Positions 12,403 to 24,772 of a DNA stretch of 64,000 nt are shown here, piece after piece. The stretch is taken from the NCBI RefSeq assembly GCF_000003815.2, contig NC_049985.1:981151-1045150 (forward strand), read 5' to 3'. Source of the DNA: Branchiostoma floridae. Its lineage: Eukaryota > Chordata > Leptocardii > Amphioxiformes > Branchiostomatidae. How positions within the stretch are numbered: the first letter of the stretch is position 1; each line of letters begins with the position of its first letter. A program made the translations under genes and the position numbers. The notes under the pieces are model-generated. The model saw only the letters and a program-made list of their open reading frames with translations, was not told the origin of the DNA and did no database searches.

Positions 12403-13085
12403 CCGGAGGGTAACCTCCGAGGACAGTATTGTCGTCGTCAGATGTGATGAGTGTTCGCATCTGTATCTCTATGTTCCCTTTGCCGCATTCGTATGTAGCT
12501 TGACATGTCTTCTGCATCTTTCGCTGTAGCTGTTTTTATAACCGATGAAATGATTTCAGAAATCACCCCTAAATTTCTAGTATTGTGGGACAGGCCATGT
12601 GGTTTGGGAGGTTTGGTAATTATCTTATCTTCAAGCAGATATGGGGTCATGTGTTATCTATTCTAGAAAAAAGCGGAAAAGTGGCAGAGGAATCCCAAAC
12701 AGATGTTAGAGTCTGGCTTCCTAACACATTGCATCGGTTAGTGCCAGTGTTATAATTAACTTATAGACTTTGCCCTGGTAAGCTATCAGTAATATTAGGG
12801 CTTTTTCCTGTTCATCGTTATTTGTCTGCTTGTGACTGTCCATAATATTGGCATAGTACATATTGCTGTAACTGAATCGGCGGAACTTATATCGAACAGA
12901 TGATGTGGTGTGTGGCAACAGCTGACGTAGTGTTCCAGCTGTTGCTGGTTATGATGACAAATTTGGTTTTATTTTTAATATTATTATCACCTCAACACCA
13001 TGTCACATTCGATGGAAAACGCGTTACGTCCCAACGTAGAAGCCATAAATACGTCACGGAGTATGCCACGTGTTATATGTTCAAA
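12394..13085 (-). mobile_element. Hairpin-ended repeat inserted in the 3' end of unit 1
   Basis: 12394-12428 is a hairpin related to 36889-36924 and 61703-61738 (actctgt... arms with ggaggttaccctcc centre). The next ~230 bases match 35890-36120 in reverse orientation. The family's ordinary 3' flank (aataagtaaacagcagcaaa) resumes at about 13085, some 690 bases after the coding array stops. So an element of this size sits between the last codons and the old 3' flank. The right boundary is approximate and the class of element is unknown. Confidence 0.6.
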
Positions 13086-15209
13086 TAAGTAAACAGCAGC
13101 AAACCTTTCCACTCATAGTAGCTGTAAATGGCATCTCCTAGCAAGGGCTTTCACTTTCCATTGATTTATTCAACTCAGGTCAATGTTGACCTATTTTTGT
13201 CAGGTAGCCCTGGGACGTACCTGTCTAAAAAAGCTAACAGTAAACACTACTGCAACATAATTACAAAATCAATCACAATGGCAATACCATATGTACACAA
13301 TGTAAGCATAGATGAATTACTGAATGGTATCTAGGTTTTGTAAAGTTTTTGCCCTTTTGTTATCCGTAATTATGAGTGATGATATTTGCCTTGTGGTTAT
13401 GCCTCGCAAATATTGAAATTAAAGGTATACCGGGTAGGTCGAAGCTTGGAAAATCAAGTTGGGCGAACTTTTATGCGGGGCAACTTTCAGTAATAAGATA
13501 CGACTTCTACCGACAGAAAAAACGTACGTCCTGAGAACATGTTCAAACATTATTTAATTCTTACAAAGGACAACTGGGTTGAGTTTTTGGGTATATGAAT
13601 GCAAACGTGTTTAAAGATAAGGTAATCCGCTTAGAGATTCGCGTCACTTCACCATCTGATGGGGTTGCTGTTGGCTAGACTAACTGTTAGATATAAAATA
13701 CTAGGTGTGTTCCTGCTATGATTAAGTCATTAAGCATCATCGTACAGTATATATATATCTATTGTGTGGAGCAATGAGCTTTGACTATTTAACAATAGAA
13801 TAACACAACCTTATCATACATAGAACGTCGCTAGTATGTAGAGCTTTGTTCAGTGTAATGATTTAGCGGTAAGTCAAGATTGGTTGTAACTTTGTAATAC
13901 ACATGAAAACATCCAAACTAACTACTGTATATGTGTAGAGATCATTAAGAAGCCATATTGAGTAATAACTTACCATGTAATAATAATGTATACAAATTTT
14001 TATATGCATTGGCTTTTATATCCGTGTTGTCCAGAGCCAGTGTTCTACATGTACAGCTGTGTTGTAAATTACACGCGGAGGAAATTTTCTTAGTAGCGTG
14101 TTGCAATGTGTTTATTTGATTTGAAAGGAACATGTGACACTGACGAAAGATGTTGGATGTTGCCTGAAACGTCTGACCGTTTCCAAAACCATATTCAGTT
14201 GCTTCGAATTCATTAACTGCTTTTTGGCGGAAAAAGACGTCATTATTTCTAGAATTAAAACTTCCAACCATAAACGTATACCAATTTTAGATGCACATCA
14301 AATGCACCTTGGTATAATCTGTATGTCCCTGCCTAAGCTACATACATGAACACAAAATTGAAAACTCATTTATTTTATTTACAACATTTCAACAAAATAC
14401 GGCCTTAAGTTCCACAACAAACTGCTAGGGGACCTAAAAGACACCACTTCTTGTCGACACCAAAAGCTATCTGCCACGAAAAGTAAATACCACGCACAGC
14501 ATGTCCAGTGCAAAAAAAATCCAAAAACCGTTATTACAAGTTCGCTGCAGTACAAAGTAACGTCGCAAGAAGGCTCAAGAGTAAACTTGACCTTTGTCTT
14601 CCTAAGACTTTCCCACATGCAAAATATGTGATCAAAATCCTTCCTCAGTTATGCTGGATATAGTATGAGGAAACACAAACACACAGACCTAGATGCATAT
14701 AAACACACATGCATGTAAACGTACACACATGTACACATAAATACAAGCGAAGAACAATACCTCCTATTTGAAACATTACCGAGATGGCATCTCGCCTGTG
14801 TGCCATAGTAGATAGCTAACCTGGGCTCACATTCACCCCCAGGCTAGGTGATGTCATCATCGACTGGTATTTGATCCATGTTAGGTTGGACAGATCACTT
14901 CTGATTGGATCTCATTAGATTGAAAACATCAACGTCAACAAATCATGAATCTTTTCTCACGTGCTCTCATCAGTTTCGGGGTGTGTAAAGGATTCCAACC
15001 ATCAAATCAGGTGACCTTTTACGAGTATTTAACGAAGCCTAATAAGTGTCTGAACCTTTCAACTTTGAACTGACATAATACGTAATTTTGCCGCAAGCAG
15101 TGTGACAAAACTGGTTGTTCAAGTCAGGCACATAAAGCTATCAAGGAGACTGGTTTCTGTGGCGTGGGGATAACTAGTTTTACAGACGTTCTCTCAGTAG
15201 AAGTCCGCC
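13086..15209. other. Intergenic region between units 1 and 2
   Basis: Family 3' flank (13086 to about 14000) with no gene. A solitary arm of the foldback element (ctgacgaaagatgttggatg) lies at about 14130-14210. A copy of the interspersed repeat described at 51630 occupies about 14395-14763. From about 14780 the class I 5' flank of unit 2 begins. Confidence 0.5.
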
Positions 15210-15911
15210 ATGTTGCGGGTCTGTGAGAAACTCCGTGAGGCGGACGCGAAGGGCAGGAGGTACGGACTAGCCCGTGCGGAGACAGGCTACCTCCGTGCCC
15301 TGGTGGACGCCATGGCTGACATGGACAGGTTTCTGGAAGTGGAGCTGCTCAAAAGTCTGGGCGACGTGAACTTGGAGAAGGGAAGACTCGGGAAGGACAT
15401 AGGGAGCTTAAACAGGGCCTTGGCGCTTTACATGGCTGCCTTGGTCCAGTGTGACAATCGGGATCAGGGAGAAAGCTTAGAACACCGATACAAATACACG
15501 GAGAGACTTTTACAAGGGGTGTCGTCCAAATGGTCACAGGGCAAAGAACAGCCAACTGAAGAGAAAGATATGACTACACCTGCAAAGGTTGCTGGAAACT
15601 TCCAAGACCTGGACAAGAGACGGGCTGCCGGTGGCAACACAGACTCTGTGCTGGTTGGATACGCAAGGTTGATGGTAGAGGGAATAGTAAACGAGAACAA
15701 CATGATAGAAACAGAAGCGATCAAAAGTCTCGGTGACGTGTACCTGAAAAGAGGAACAGAAACTAGAGACACTCGAGACTTGACCAGAGCTACTGCTCTG
15801 TACAGCACGGCACTGGCGCGGTGTCACAACGTTCATGGAACAGTTGTCCTTGTTCACCGCTTACTGCACACCGCAAAAATCAGGCAGGACATCACCACAA
15901 CACGTATTAAA
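15210..15911 (+). CDS. Unit 2 exon 1
   Basis: 234 codons, [20 protein letters not shown] to ...TTTRIK, then donor gtaagt. It has the same two TPR-like segments as the other units. It differs at several positions ([25 protein letters not shown]) from the very similar units 3-5, so it is one of the more diverged first exons. Confidence 0.88.
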
Positions 15912-18900
15912 GTAAGTTCTTAATGGTTGCAGCTACTTATATTAACATAGCGTATGCCCTTGCTGTTTTGTTACTTCTACTATGATTTGAGATGAGTGTG
16001 TTCAGTATTTTTGAGGAAAGAATGAAGTCGTAAATGTGTTTTCAAAATGTTTGGTCTGAGACTTTTTCTTGTTCGTTTGTGCATCAAATGATACGATTGT
16101 TGACATTTTTATCATGTGCACCGCTTCCTGTTGGTTCTTATAGAGGCTAACTCGTACTACTGGTTCTTGTAGACGTCAACACGTACGCAACGACAGCCAA
16201 ACGTGGGACGACGGAAGGACCACTTCTCTCCCTTCTCAGCTGCGCCCTCTAGCGACATCACCAACAACGGAATGCGCCGTTTACACAGGTAGGTACAGGG
16301 GAGGCTGGTTCTTTATGATTGATTTTGACTGTCGTATAAGGTATATAAAGCTCTGTTGGCTGTAAAATCATAAAATGGGCATGGTTATTCCTCTTCAGAA
16401 CCCCGAAACTGCAGAGAGCTGAAAACCTGGCACGAGTCGACGATCACAAGTTAGTGTCACTCATTTTCTTTGTTTAGCTTCACAAGTGTTTGAAATAAAA
16501 ATAACTCTTAAACGTAAATTCCTTGCATTGTAATTTGTGCAAAAACTGTACCATTTGAACCTGGCCTGTATACTTTGCACCAAGGCATAACTTAATAAAT
16601 GAAAATATACCGAGACAACCGAATGGATCTTTATGACATTTGGTACGTGGTTAGGTGTCGGCACAAATGAAGTACATGTTTGATTCTGGACCACCTGGAT
16701 GCTTAATGCTGTACTGCAGCAGAACTTCCGGCTTTCTTATCTCACTCTGGACAAGATTCTTTATAGCACATACCTCTCCGGTTCATGAATAAGTGATATA
16801 TATTTGGGCAGCTTTTAAGGAAACACAAGGGCTTCGAGACTTTGAAGGCTGGTCAGCTATTTCTTTAGATACAGTGGATCATAACATTCTACTGCAAGAG
16901 ATGTTTTGACATGGCATTCAGGGGTATACACTAGTTTGATTTACGTCTTACATATCTAGCAGGCAGCACTGTACTGCTGTTGATTTTGGTCAATTATGGA
17001 TTACCCCAGCGGTCAATATTGGGACCACTTTTGTTCTTAATCTATGGAAATGACATTACAAATTGCGCCCATTTCTGTGATATATCAACGTATGCAGACG
17101 ATACTGTCATCTACAATTGTAGGAAGGGTGTCAGTAGCAAAAAATCTTAAAAACGATCTTAATACTCTTTCACAATGGTTTATAGAAAAATTCAGCGAAG
17201 TGCAAATTTATGCTCATTAGAACGGACGAAAGGCTAAGCAGAAGATCAGTGGGGCAGCTGTAATAGCCTGCAATATGTATAAATACCTAGGAGTGCTAAC
17301 TGATAATCTTTACAGTGAATACGAAGACCATCTCCATGCTGGCTGCAGGGCCCTGCAGACTGGAGACCTGGACACAGCAGAACAAAGCTTTTCAGCTGCG
17401 CTCAAGTCTGTTCATGTCAATGGTGAGTCTAACTAGGTATGAACTTAGTTGAAAGTTACTACTTATAAATGGTCCGAGATCCTTGGTTCTTGTCAAGACA
17501 TGCAACTATGCTTGCCGCCTTACTGCAAACCTAGTACATGTGGTCTCTATGTGTATTGTCATATAATGAATAAAATAAATAAATTCACGGGTCTTAGTGG
17601 CAAGTGTGCAGATGTTGACACACCGGCGCACCAAATCCGTAGGTGTTTTTGGCACCTTTGGACAGATTAGCCGTGAGGCTCAGTGGGCGTCACTCCACCG
17701 GCATGGGGGCAGGGGCATGGCGAGTATCGAACTCGGTACCTACTGATTCCGATTCCAACGCTCTAGCAGTTGCGCCACACAGACACCCTTATTATATTGT
17801 CATATAATCGTTGTAAATGCGCTTCAAATAGAAGTCAAATAGAAACATCAAAACGAACAAGTAAATACAAAATTACGATTGACAGTTATAAACTTACAGG
17901 TCAACACAGGAAGGAGGCAGAGCCCCTGTACAGGTTGGGCGAGGTCTATCTGAAGAGAGGAATCCAGTCAAAGGACGGAGGCGACTTCACCAAGGCTGCA
18001 GCACTCTGTAATGCAGCACTGGTAAGGTCAAGGAGAGAAGATATAGAGGAAGCAATTCAGGAAATAACTCAAGTATTTGTTAAGGAAGTCTTGAATATCG
18101 TACAGAAGGTAGGAAGTGACGAAACAGGCAAACACAAATTGCTGCTGAAGGCTGATAGGGACTACGTAGAAAAAGAGATCAAAAGAATTGAACAAGAAAT
18201 AGATCCTTATAGCCTTGATGAGGATGACCCAAAGTTAAAAGAAGTGGAGATGAAGAGAGTGGAAGCAATCAAAGCATTGTGTCAGAAACTTGTTGATCAG
18301 CGTAAAAAGTTCATAGCTGGCCTTGTAGATGAATGTATGGAGGTAATGGGCCCCCCTCCCTGTAAGTACGCCATGATAGGTTTGGGTTCACAAGCCACAG
18401 GATTGGTAACTCCATACTCTGATCTGGAATTTGCCATTTTGGTAGAGGAGGAAACCGAGAATAATGTTAGTTATTTCCGCAACCTCACTCATTATCTACA
18501 CCTCAAAGTGATAAATCTGGGAGAGACCATTATCCCGGCCATGGGGATTAAGTCTTTGAATGATTTCTACTCAGATGACCCACTAAACAGCTGGTTTTAT
18601 GATTCAGTAACACCGCGCGGTTTTGCGTTCGATGGAGCCATGCCGCATGCATGCAAGACTCCATTGGGCAGGGGCAGAAAAAGCACAGGAACAAGTGAAC
18701 TCATCCGCACACCAAGCAAAATGATTAACGTATTAAAAGAAGACCTTACTCTCCATTTAAAGAAAGGCTACCATCTTGCTAGTATACTGGGAAATGTGTC
18801 TTTTCTCACAGGAGTACAGGGCTTGGTAGATGAGTACAGGTCGTTATGGACTCAGCAACTTCAAGGGGAGGTTCCGCTGATAATGAGAAATAATTTGCTG

Positions 18901-21562
18901 GGTGATAATGTATCGACTTTTCAAAGTCAGGCTCTCACTGCCAGTCTACTGAATGTTAAGAAAGAAATGTATCGGTTTGCAAGCCTTGTTGTGTCTGTTT
19001 TGGCGCTTCTTCATAACAATCAAGCGACCACAATCTGGGAGACTATTAAAAAGCTGAGAAACAGTGGAGTCGTCAGTTGTGAGAACGCGCATCACTTGAT
19101 GGTGCTGGTCAGTATCTCAGCAGAACTGAGGCTGCGGACATACATGAACAACCGTGGGCAGGTGGAGAACATGTCAGCCTTATCGTCAATGTCGACCGAT
19201 ACGGGCATTGAGGAGAAATTACAGAAAGTGTTTTACATCTCAAATACAAAACAGCTCATGAGATACTATTACACAGAGAGACCCCTGAAGCACTTTATTT
19301 CACAGCTGACTGACACTCCTTTTTGACAATTCTTCAAAGCTCAAAGCAAAGGTATATCAAAGTCTGTGCGATTTCGAAAGTTGGAAGACATGCTCAGAAC
19401 AAACGCTACAAAATTATTTAATGAAATATGGCAATAACACTGCACACAGGGATGTTGCCGAATCACTTGACAACTTGGCTACCGCTTTATATATGATTGG
19501 TGATCACCAACAGGCTATCAGTTATTATGAACAGGCACTAAAGATGAACCGGAGTATCTATGGTGAGGACACGGCACATCTTGACATCGCAGGCTCACTT
19601 ACCAACTTAGGTAACGCCTGGGGTGACCTTGGTGATAACAGAAAGGCAGCCAGCTATTTTGAACAGTCACTACAGATGAAGCGGAGTATCTGTGGTGAGG
19701 AAACGGCGCATCCTGATATCGCCATCTCACTTAACAACTTGGGTGCCGCCTGGGACGGCCTTGGTGATCACAAAAAGGCGGTTAGCTGTCATGAGCAGGC
19801 ACTGCAGATGAGGAGGAGTGTCTATGGTGAGGACACTGCACATCCTGATATCGCCAGCTCACTTAATAACTTGGGTGCGGCCTGTAGCGACCTTGGGGAT
19901 TACAAAAAGGCGGTTAGCTATTATGTACAGTCACTACAGATGAAGCGGAGTATCTATGGTGAGGACACTGCACACCCTGACATCGCCAATTCGCTTAATA
20001 ACTTGGGTGCCACCTGGAGGGAACTCGGGGATTACAGAAAGGCGGTCAGCTATTACGAACAGTCACTACAGATAAACCGAAGTATCTATGGTGAAGACAC
20101 TGAACATCGTGCCATCGCAATCTCACTTAACAACTTGGGTAACACCTGGAGCGACCTTGGTGATCACAGAAAGGCGGTCAGCTATTATGAGCAGGCACTA
20201 CAGATGAACCGGAGAATCTATGGTGAGGACACTGCACATCCTGACATCGCCAGCTCGCTTAACAACTTTGGTGCTGCCTGGACTAACCTTGGTGATCTCA
20301 AAAAGGCGGTTAGCTATTATGAACAGGCACTGCAGATGATGCGGAGTATCTATGGTGAGGACACTGCACATCCTGACATCGCCGGCTCACTTAACAACCT
20401 GGGTGCAGCCTGGGGGAAACTCGGGGATTACAGAAAGGCGGTCAGCTATTATGAACAGTCACTACAGATGAACCGGATTATCTATGGTGAAGACACTGCA
20501 CATCCTGACATCGCCAGCTCACTTAACAACTTGGGTAACGCCTGGGGCGACCTTGGTGATCACAGAAAGGCGGTCAGCTATCATGTACAGTCACTACAGA
20601 TGAAGCGGAGTATCTATGGTAAGGACACTGCACATCCTGACATCGCAAGATCACTTAACAACTTGGGTAACGCCTGCGGAAACCTTGGTGATCACAGAAT
20701 GTCGGTCAGCTATCATGAACAGTCACTACAGATGAGGCGGAGTGTTTATGGTGAGGACACTGCACATCTTGACATCGTCAGCTCTCTTAACAACTTGGGT
20801 AACACCTGGGGCGACCTTGGTGATCACAGAAAGGCGATTAGCTATTATGAACAGTCACTACAGATGATGCGGGTAATCTATTTCGAGAACACTGCACATC
20901 CTGATATCGCCAGCTCACTTAACAACTTGGGTAACTCCTGGGGCGACCTTGGTGATCACAGAAAGGCGGTCAGCTATCATGTACAGTCACTACAGATGAA
21001 GCGGAGTATCTATGGTAAGGACACTGCACATCCTGACATCGCAAGATCACTTAATAACTTGGGTGCCGCCTGTAGCGACCTCAGGGATTACAGAAAGGCG
21101 GTCAGCTATTATGAACAGTCACTGCAGATGAACCGGAGTATCTATGGTGAGAACACTGAACATTCTGATATCGCCAGCTCACTTTACAACTTGGGTAACG
21201 ACTGCGGAAACCTTGGTGATTACAGAAAGGCGGTTGGCTACCATGAACAGTCACTACAGATGAGGCGGGTTATCTATGGTGACAACACTGCACATCCTGA
21301 TATCGCCAGCTCACTTAACAACTTGGGTAACGCCTGCGGAAACCTTGGTGATCACAGAATGTCGGTAAGCTATTATGAACAGTCACTACAGATGAAGCGG
21401 GTAATCTATGGCGAGAACACTGCACATCCTGACATCGTACAGATGCTTTACAATTTGTGCGTCGCATGGAGAGAGCTTGGCGATCACGTAAAGGGCTTTA
21501 ACTATTTTCTATTGAGCGAACAGATGGAACAGAATATCATAACTTCGAATTCAGATAAGTAA
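15210..21562 (+). CDS. Unit 2 gene: GlnD-type nucleotidyltransferase-TPR protein, frameshifted
   Basis: Five exons: 15210-15911, 16173-16288, 16399-16449, 17316-17422, 17900-21562, with the family's phases 0, 2, 2, 1. A net 23-nt deletion at about 19318-19324, in the linker between the nucleotidyltransferase half and the TPR array, moves the frame. Adding 23 nt back gives an exact codon multiple (1553 aa). As it stands, the upstream frame stops at 19326 after QLTDTPF. The TPR half is fully open from there, with an ATG available at 19421. The linker and N-terminal half resemble units 1 and 4, whereas the C-terminus ([19 protein letters not shown]) resembles units 3 and 5. A two-product locus, a young pseudogene and an assembly error all remain possible. 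Confidence 0.75.
16173..16288 (+). CDS. Unit 2 exon 2 (small)
   Basis: 116 nt after ttcttgtag, ending cacag|gtaggt. It encodes a basic stretch, then [20 protein letters not shown]. An alternative acceptor at 16143 would put the exon in a frame that does not join exon 3, so 16173 is preferred. Confidence 0.75.
16399..16449 (+). CDS. Unit 2 exon 3 (small)
   Basis: 51 nt between ctcttcag and gttagt. It encodes [16 protein letters not shown] with split codons at both ends, aligning position by position with exon 3 of the other units. Confidence 0.75.
16800..17310 (+). mobile_element. Degenerate non-LTR reverse-transcriptase fragment in intron 3 of unit 2
   Basis: Broken frames still spell reverse-transcriptase landmarks: [10 protein letters not shown], then [29 protein letters not shown] and YKYLGVLTD near the 3' end. 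It runs right up to the acceptor of exon 4 at 17315. The same fragment lies at the same place in unit 4 (40905-41445) but not in units 1, 3 or 5. Confidence 0.75.
17316..17422 (+). CDS. Unit 2 exon 4 (small TPR exon)
   Basis: 107 nt between aatctttacag and caatg|gtgagt. It encodes [19 protein letters not shown] and the paired helix ending SVHVN. Phase 2 in, phase 1 out. Confidence 0.83.
17568..17808 (-). mobile_element. tRNA-derived SINE in intron 4 of unit 2
   Basis: Read on the minus strand it starts with tRNA-like promoter boxes (tggcgcaactgc as A box, gagttcgatactc as B box) and ends in a (taaa)-like tail. It is flanked by a 14-base direct repeat, tattgtcatataat, at 17554-17567 and 17795-17808. 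Intron 4 of unit 1 and unit 3 shows the unoccupied site. It is a retroposed copy, not a tRNA gene. Confidence 0.8.
17900..21562 (+). CDS. Unit 2 exon 5: nucleotidyltransferase and TPR array, with net 23-nt deletion
   Basis: Starts after cttacag with the split Gly codon and [20 protein letters not shown]. The nucleotidyltransferase core is intact ([17 protein letters not shown]). After QLTDT the sequence has lost most of the segment that in unit 0 encodes QSLEEPPIF. The frame shifts and continues as [20 protein letters not shown] in the second frame, so the junction is clear. The array (about 19460-21500) has 15 full TPRs plus a degenerate terminal one. Repeats 9 and 12 ([19 protein letters not shown]) are nearly identical, a sign of internal copying. 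Confidence 0.83.
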
Positions 21563-21660
21563 CCAGCAGCAAACCTTCCCTTCCTTAATGCCTCTAAATG
21601 ACCTCTTATTTTGCACAAAGACGTCAGATGATAGACCTGGACGATTTAGTACCGTCACAT

Positions 21661-22180
21661 CATCATCATCATCATCGATCGACGTGATCGCACATGTTCG
21701 CACATGTTTACACACGACGGGGTTATACCGCCCCTTTTTAATTACTGGATGACATACCCTTTCGCTGGCTAATTACAAGACGGGGATGGGCCAGGTCTCC
21801 CGTCCGGGTGAATGATGTAAATCACCATGTGGCTGATACGAGACAGAGGTTCGTCAGGCCTCCATCCGGGTGATTTAGAGTGAATCACCAACTCCAGACG
21901 GAAGAATTTGCACCATCGCACACCGCACCATCGCACGTGTGGCGGGTTCTTTAACGTGCCTGGGGTGTGGCTCTCCCCAGACACGGGACCTCCATTTAAC
22001 ATCCTATCCGAGGGACGGCCCTAGCCGAAGAACTCACCTGAGTAAAGTGAGGAAAGCCGTGTAAAGTGTCTTTCCCAAGGGCACAAGATCGGTAACACGG
22101 CAGCTGGATTAGAACCCGAAACCTCTCGGTCCCGAGACGAACACACTGCCGCTGCGCTACGCTGTCCCATGCCGTCACAT
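21661..22180 (-). mobile_element. tRNA-derived SINE after unit 2
   Basis: On the minus strand it begins with tRNA-like sequence (tagcgcagcggcag A box, gggttctaatcc B box). It continues with a body containing cttgggaaagacactttaca and ends in a (gat)n tail, seen as (cat)n at 21658-21676. A 9-base direct repeat ccgtcacat flanks it (21652-21660 and 22172-22180). The 3' flanks of units 3 and 5 show the empty site ccgtcacataagtgggcacc. Confidence 0.82.
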
Positions 22181-24696
22181 AAGTGGGCACCACGATAGAT
22201 TGTGAAATGAAAGTCATGAGTTTTATTTTACAGTTTATTTTGGCTGCTATACGGGATGACATTGTGACTGACATTGTTTGATCCGTACTGCTGTCAGATT
22301 CCGCGATTACCAATTTCTTTTGTGCTTGTTGAATACGTCTGTTATTCTTGACGACGAAAACATCTACTAGGGGTGATCAATATGTTTGTGTCCTCATCCA
22401 AATAAGGTGCACAGCTCAGACTTTTGGGCATATATGTAAAGAATGAAATTCTTTTATGAATGTCTACCAAAATTTAAATCATTGTCAAGCGACGTTAAGT
22501 GACAGAGAATGAAAATATATAGATAATTGAGCTGCGACCTGGGGTTTGCAGGTCAATTCTGCTGAAAGTGAGACATCCACCTCTAGTTAAAGTACGAAGG
22601 GAATCCTCATAGACTTTTGACAATGTCTTCTTAGATTTCATTGTATGAGGAACACGACCCACACAGCTCTGATCATAATTCACCTTTACTGTTCCCAACG
22701 CAGCTCTGGTCACAGTTTACTTTTTTTGTTCTCGCCACTTACCTACTGATTTTCACAAGGACGTCGACTGGAAAGTAGTAATGACCATAATGATTTTAGT
22801 GGACATTGATAAAAGAATTTTTATACTTTATAACGATGCCCAGAAATTTGAATTGTACACTTTATATCTTGGTCATGCCGAGAGCTTATCAATCACGGCT
22901 CATAGTTATGATGTCAGAACGTAAGCCGTAAAGATTCCCATTCTGCTTCCTGTATCAGACTCGTACGTTTAGGAAGGGTAGTCATCCAGGTTAACAATGT
23001 TCAATTAAAGTCCAGTTTTGGGATTGAATTGTAGTTGAGTATCAGACCCTTGTTACCGCCGTAAAGAAGTGTTGTGTTTGTGTATATGTGTGTTTTTTTA
23101 GTATATTGCGTATTTGTACCCGCTTTTACATATATTCATGGGTGGAACTTGATAAATTAGGGCTGGTGGGTAAGTCTTGCAAGGTTAATGATATAGGTTG
23201 GAGTTTAGTCAATAAAGTTTAATGTTAAATGCTTTCAGGCGGGGCAACACTCTGTAATAAGATACGACTTCTATATACGGAAAACCCACAAATGAGTACT
23301 GAGAGAAATTTCAACTATAGAAAGGTATTATTTGCAAGCAAATACAGAATGTTAGCTTCACATGTTGTAGTCTAACAGTGGCAACTGTTTTGTTCATTCT
23401 TGTTTGAACACACTTCTAATTGTAGTGACCCGAGCCCCTCTAGATCTGACATTTGCTACATTATGTAACCGAACACCACATGGTGCTTGCTACTTTACCG
23501 GTCACCATGGTGACAGCCGTCTGGTCCAGGTCGTTGACCTTATTTGTGCGGAAAAGAAGAAGAAACAAAGCAAAAACAATATGTTCCCTTCTGTGAAGGT
23601 AACATAAATATATTTATGTGATTCTTATGTACATGGCAGAAGGCAACTGGGTTGATGTCTATGAGAATAAAAAACATGTTGAATGTCACTCAACCGCCCG
23701 AGGGAGTTGGCCAGACTATACATGATTTACCTCTATGATCCAGACATTAAGCAATATCGTACGGTGTATATATTTCTATTGTGTAGATCATTGAGCTTTG
23801 CTTATTTAAATCATACAATAGAATAACAGAACCGTATTGTACATAGAAAGTTGCTACTAGTACATTGTATGTCAAACCTAGTTCAGTGTTATAGTTAAGC
23901 GGTAAGCAAAGAAACAAGTACTGTATATGTGTAGAGATAATTAAGACGCCATATCGAGTAACATGATATCATGTTTGTTATAATAATCAATGGCTTTTTA
24001 ACACCGGGTTGTCCAGAGCCAGCATTCTATTTGTACAGCTATGTTGCAAAATACAGAAGGAAGAGAATTTCTTGGTAGCGTGTTTTGCTTTGTGTATATG
24101 TTCTGATATTTGGTCTTCAAATGTGACCGTAATTATAAAACCACACTGATACGATTTTATGGATGGCATCTTCTGTGTACCCCCAAACTGATGGGAGCAT
24201 ACGCAAAAAAGAAAGATGATAAAAGATATATCCATGTGACATCCATGATTCATGTGACAATAATCAACCACAAAAGGGCTGAATAAGCAATAAATTGCAT
24301 TTTATGGGCGATGCATATAATTTGTCCTGTTTAAAAAGATGAAGTAGCAAAAGTGATTCCCCTGCGCCTTAGATTTTGTTGCGTTTTGACTAAAAGTACC
24401 TCAAATCATTTTGAAAGGAAAATTGTTATCCATTGGAAGAACAACGGACAAAATTCTGTCGTATTTGTTCAATCCTCTCCTGTGTAAAAATAGTAGGATT
24501 GAAATCTGGATGTGATGTCCCGTCAATGTGTGAGTGGAACTAAGCTTAGACCAGACGTCACATGGAGCATGCGCAGTTTTCAGGCTGCTATATGATTTCG
24601 TGGGTGTCAAATGTTAAAAGTGCCCAACACCGCCTATCGAAACGTATTTTCAAAGAAATGTCTGACACTCCGGCCTCATAAAAAATATTAAAAATA

Positions 24697-24772
24697 CTAG
24701 AGTTCCTCGAACACACATCTTCGCCAAATAAACATTCTTTATCGAAGGTCGTTGTTTTTGAATGATTAATGT
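24697..24772. repeat. 75-base dispersed duplicate, copy 1
   Basis: The segment ctagagttcctcgaacacac ... gaatgattaatgt recurs nearly identically at 26518-26593, about 1.8 kb away. A related phrase, ctagagttccacgaacacat, is seen at about 51114. Probably part of a mobile element end. Confidence 0.7.

Noticed and set aside
13945-14618. Possible small genes around 13.9-14.6 kb on both strands
   Set aside because: The frames overlap family 3' flank and repeat R1, differ between paralogous loci and have no recognisable domain.
15464-15857. Minus-strand open frames opposite exon 1 of each unit
   Set aside because: They recur in every unit only because exon 1 is conserved on the + strand; no splice or start conservation of their own.
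21661-22180. tRNA gene
   Set aside because: A and B boxes are present, but the sequence continues as a SINE body with target-site duplication and no cloverleaf end; same for 17568-17808.
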